Source: Candidatus Zixiibacteriota bacterium
GTDB taxonomy: Bacteria; Zixibacteria; MSB-5A5; GN15; JACZUZ01
Length of the DNA: 6,161 bases
NCBI GenBank assembly: GCA_022563625.1
Contig: JADFNA010000113.1
Coordinates: forward strand, 1-6,161
Direction: 5' to 3'
The first letter of the stretch is position 1. The number at the start of each line of letters is the position of its first letter. The notes beneath the pieces were generated by a model, which worked only from the letters and a program-made list of their open reading frames with translations, made no database searches and had not been told where the DNA came from. Below are positions 5,937 to 6,161 of this stretch, one piece after another. A program made the position numbers and the translations under genes.

Positions 5937-6161
5937 GTAATCAAGTCCGGCGTTCCGTCGATCATTAGGATTTTGCTGGCAATCATTGCGGCTCTGGCTC
6001 TTTTGCCCTGCCAGCCGCTCGCCCAGACCTCAGTAGTAACAGAGAGCGCCGAGAGTGTGTTGCGGCGTGTGTTTCAAGATTATTACAGCGGCCAGGCGGG
6101 TGTCCTGAAGTCTCTTGTTAGAGGCGGTGAGGTTGATGCGTTTGGACTTTCCGGGACTTTT
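5928..6161 (+). CDS. Exported protein of unknown function, 3' end outside the window
   Basis: The 78 visible residues begin with a clear export signal: a basic start (MSKVIKSGVPSIIR), a hydrophobic core at about 15-26 (ILLAIIAALALL), then PCQPLAQTS, with likely signal peptidase I cleavage after Ala32. Cys28 sits in LLPC, but proline before the cysteine is a poor lipobox, so I do not call a lipoprotein. After the signal comes a helical stretch (SAESVLRRVFQDYYSG) and then GEVDAFGLSGTF. A helix, a YxxGxxxxL-like segment and a strand ending in GTF are reminiscent of LolA-like or outer-membrane lipoprotein-sorting domains, but too little is visible to claim this. It follows rodA by 48 bases on the same strand with no terminator between, so it may be co-transcribed. 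The frame is open to the window edge. The gene is real with good probability; its function is not known. Confidence 0.75.
   Translation, partial: MSKVIKSGVPSIIRILLAIIAALALLPCQPLAQTSVVTESAESVLRRVFQDYYSGQAGVLKSLVRGGEVDAFGLSGTF

Noticed and set aside
6010..6015. Cys28 of the last protein as a lipoprotein attachment site
   Set aside because: The context LLPC has proline just before the cysteine, which fits the lipobox poorly; a signal peptidase I site at PLA-Q is more likely.

Overview
This window is a compact, all-forward stretch of ordinary bacterial housekeeping genes, about 50-55% GC by eye. It runs: the 3' part of accA (fatty-acid synthesis), a PtsN-like EIIA gene, then the cell-elongation genes mreC, mreD, mrdA (PBP2) and rodA, and finally the 5' end of an unrecognised gene for an exported protein. 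The organism looks Gram-negative. The AccA wording ([41 protein letters not shown]) and a RodA about 35 residues longer than the E. coli type in its middle resemble FCB-type lineages (Chlorobi and related candidate phyla) as I remember them; PVC bacteria are a second option. This placement is weak inference.

Region 1 (1-933): accA enters from the left, lacking its first 40 or so codons. The 102-base gap after it holds a good sigma70-like promoter candidate, so ptsN and the genes beyond it may form their own transcription unit. Region 2 (934-2731): ptsN, mreC and mreD are close together, and mreC and mreD overlap by ATGA. Region 3 (2732-2856): a hairpin with a T-run, inside an array of T-runs spaced 14 bases apart, looks like an intrinsic terminator. 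It would divide mreCD from mrdA-rodA. Region 4 (2857-5879): mrdA and rodA overlap by one base and encode the transpeptidase and glycosyltransferase of the elongasome. Region 5 (5880-6161): a short gap, then a secreted-protein gene cut by the window edge.

MreC and MreD link the cytoplasmic MreB filament to the PBP2-RodA synthase that builds lateral-wall peptidoglycan. mreB is not beside mreC here; ptsN takes that position. AccA provides malonyl-CoA for lipid synthesis, so the window groups membrane and wall growth with a phosphorelay-type regulator. Such a functional link is inference.

I do not see a wholly new system. The most unusual signals are at translation starts. mreC and the last gene each carry a short direct duplication of their own start region. 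In each case the first copy makes a 4-5 codon mini-ORF whose stop overlaps the real start as ATGA. mrdA also has a 3-codon ORF ending three bases before its start. PBP2 has a Cys3His set near its active site that may be a variant zinc site.
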